From assembly GCA_016287555.1 (NCBI GenBank), contig JAEFAK010000102.1:1-6355 (forward strand): 6,355 nucleotides of DNA. Direction: 5' to 3'. Each line of letters begins with the position of its first letter. Within the stretch, counting starts at the first letter, position 1. The position numbers and the translations under genes were made by a program. Below the pieces are notes generated by a model. It saw only the letters and a list, made by a program, of their open reading frames with translations, made no database searches and was not told the origin of the DNA. This stretch comes from Oscillospiraceae bacterium (lineage in GTDB: Bacteria > Bacillota > Clostridia > Oscillospirales > Oscillospiraceae). Below are positions 5,647 to 6,355 of the stretch, piece by piece.

Positions 5647-6355
5647 TCGGCCTTGACCTCGACAGTGACGACGCCGCGCACGAAGTTGGTGCGGTTATAT
5701 TCGCCCTCGAGCTGCTGGCCCATGACGAGCCGCAGCGAGCAGGGCGCTCCGTCCTCCGACCAGGCGAGTATCATCGGCAGGGAGGCGGAGGGATCCTTTT
5801 CGTTTATGAGCATGGAGTTTATCATCCCGCGCGACCAGCTCCCCGCGTAGCCGTCGGAAGCGGTGAAGGTCGCCTTTTTGTAGCTCTGTACGCCCATGAC
5901 ATGCTCGATGAGATACGAGACGCGGACGCCCGTGAAGGCGTTGGTCAGCTCGACGGGCTCCTTGCCGAGGGAGAAGTAGTTCCCGCTGAAGGTCCCGCCC
6001 ATGCTCTGCAGGTCAGAAAGCGTGAAGTACCATTCCCTGTCGAGGGCGCTGCCGCGGACGGTCAGCACCGTGCCCGCCGTCTGTACGGAGTAGGGCTCCG
6101 GCGCAGGTTCGGGCGTGGGAATGGGCGTAGGTTCGGGAGTCGGAACGGGAGTCGGAGCGGGCTCCGGCGTGGGTATGGGAGTCGGGGCGGGGGTCTGCTC
6201 CGGAGTCGGTATCGGCGTCTCCTCCGGGGGCTGCGCCGCCGGCGCAGGGGTAGGCTCCGCGCTCTGCTCGGGCGAGGGCTCGGCGGCAGGCTCCGCGCTC
6301 GTCTCCGGGCCGAAGCCCGGCGTAGGCGAGGGCTCCGCCGACTGCGGGGAGGTCG
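5643..6355 (-). CDS. Surface protein with Pro/Thr linker and sulfite-oxidase-fold domain (partial; N-terminus outside window)
   Basis: The frame is open to the window edge, so 236 C-terminal residues are visible and the start lies beyond 6355. The first ~90 visible residues are a low-complexity Pro/Thr/Glu/Ala/Ser linker of the kind that spans Gram-positive cell walls. From about residue 94 to the end the pattern is that of the molybdopterin-binding sulfite-oxidase domain: VLTVRGSAL, FTLSDLQSM, TGVRVSYLIEHVMGV, FTASDGYAGSW, LPMILAWSEDG, SLRLVMGQQ, then FVRGVVTVEV. The only cysteine is in GAPCSLRL, late in the domain, not where the Mo-ligating cysteine of true enzymes sits, so catalysis is doubtful. 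A GTG at 6068 could be taken as a start, but no ribosome site supports it and the linker continues upstream in frame. Its stop overlaps the S-component start, placing it in the operon. Confidence 0.75.
   Translation of the reverse strand, partial: TSPQSAEPSPTPGFGPETSAEPAAEPSPEQSAEPTPAPAAQPPEETPIPTPEQTPAPTPIPTPEPAPTPVPTPEPTPIPTPEPAPEPYSVQTAGTVLTVRGSALDREWYFTLSDLQSMGGTFSGNYFSLGKEPVELTNAFTGVRVSYLIEHVMGVQSYKKATFTASDGYAGSWSRGMINSMLINEKDPSASLPMILAWSEDGAPCSLRLVMGQQLEGEYNRTNFVRGVVTVEVKAE
6093..6227 (-). repeat. Degenerate TP(E/I/V/A)P tetrapeptide repeat in the surface-protein linker
   Basis: On the minus strand the frame alternates proline with T, E, A, I or V in units such as TPEP, TPIP, TPVP and TPAP, giving a loose 12-base period. 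Farther upstream the linker turns to Ser/Glu/Ala-rich sequence with SASEP twice (around 6255-6341). Such tracts form extended, rigid spacers between wall or membrane and an outer domain, and are prone to length changes between strains. Confidence 0.8.

Noticed and set aside
6093..6227. Periodic repeats as a possible CRISPR-like or regulatory array
   Set aside because: The 12-base periodicity follows from the encoded TPxP tetrapeptides; there are no spacers of uniform length and the frame is open throughout.

Overview
The window reads as part of a bacterial chromosome or metagenomic contig, most likely from a GC-rich member of the Clostridia (Firmicutes). This rests on strong AGGAGG-type ribosome binding sites, an ECF-type transporter, an SLH-like (S-layer homology) surface protein, a lipobox lipoprotein, a Pro/Thr/Glu 'PTPEP' surface linker and a MobB of the C-terminally extended type. 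The taxonomic call is an inference. All convincing genes are on the minus strand.

Two regions differ sharply. Bases 1 to about 550 are AT-rich (23 G+C in the first 60 bases) and hold one small hypothetical three-helix membrane protein with its own extended -10 promoter. From about 590 to the right edge the DNA is GC-rich (45 G+C in bases 721-780) and packed with one operon. The operon is transcribed leftward, enters from beyond 6355 and ends at a strong intrinsic terminator at 583-613.

In transcription order the operon encodes: (1) the C-terminal part of a surface protein with a Pro/Thr linker and a sulfite-oxidase-like molybdopterin-binding fold; (2) an ECF transporter substrate-binding membrane subunit (S component); (3) a lipoprotein of the alkaline phosphatase/nucleotide pyrophosphatase superfamily; (4) a secreted mini-protein with one SLH-like repeat; (5) a membrane-anchored small protein with a second sulfite-oxidase-like domain; (6, 7) two ECF ATPases; (8) the ECF transmembrane coupling protein EcfT; (9) MobB, a GTPase of molybdopterin-guanine dinucleotide synthesis. 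Neighbouring genes overlap by 4 to 19 bases or lie within a few bases of each other, so the products are probably made together.

The working model is an ECF importer of unknown substrate with an unusual extracytoplasmic kit. The kit has two Moco-fold domains that both lack an obvious catalytic cysteine, a phosphoesterase and a wall-binding repeat. A MobB gene ties the locus to molybdenum/tungsten cofactor metabolism. The substrate cannot be read from the sequence.
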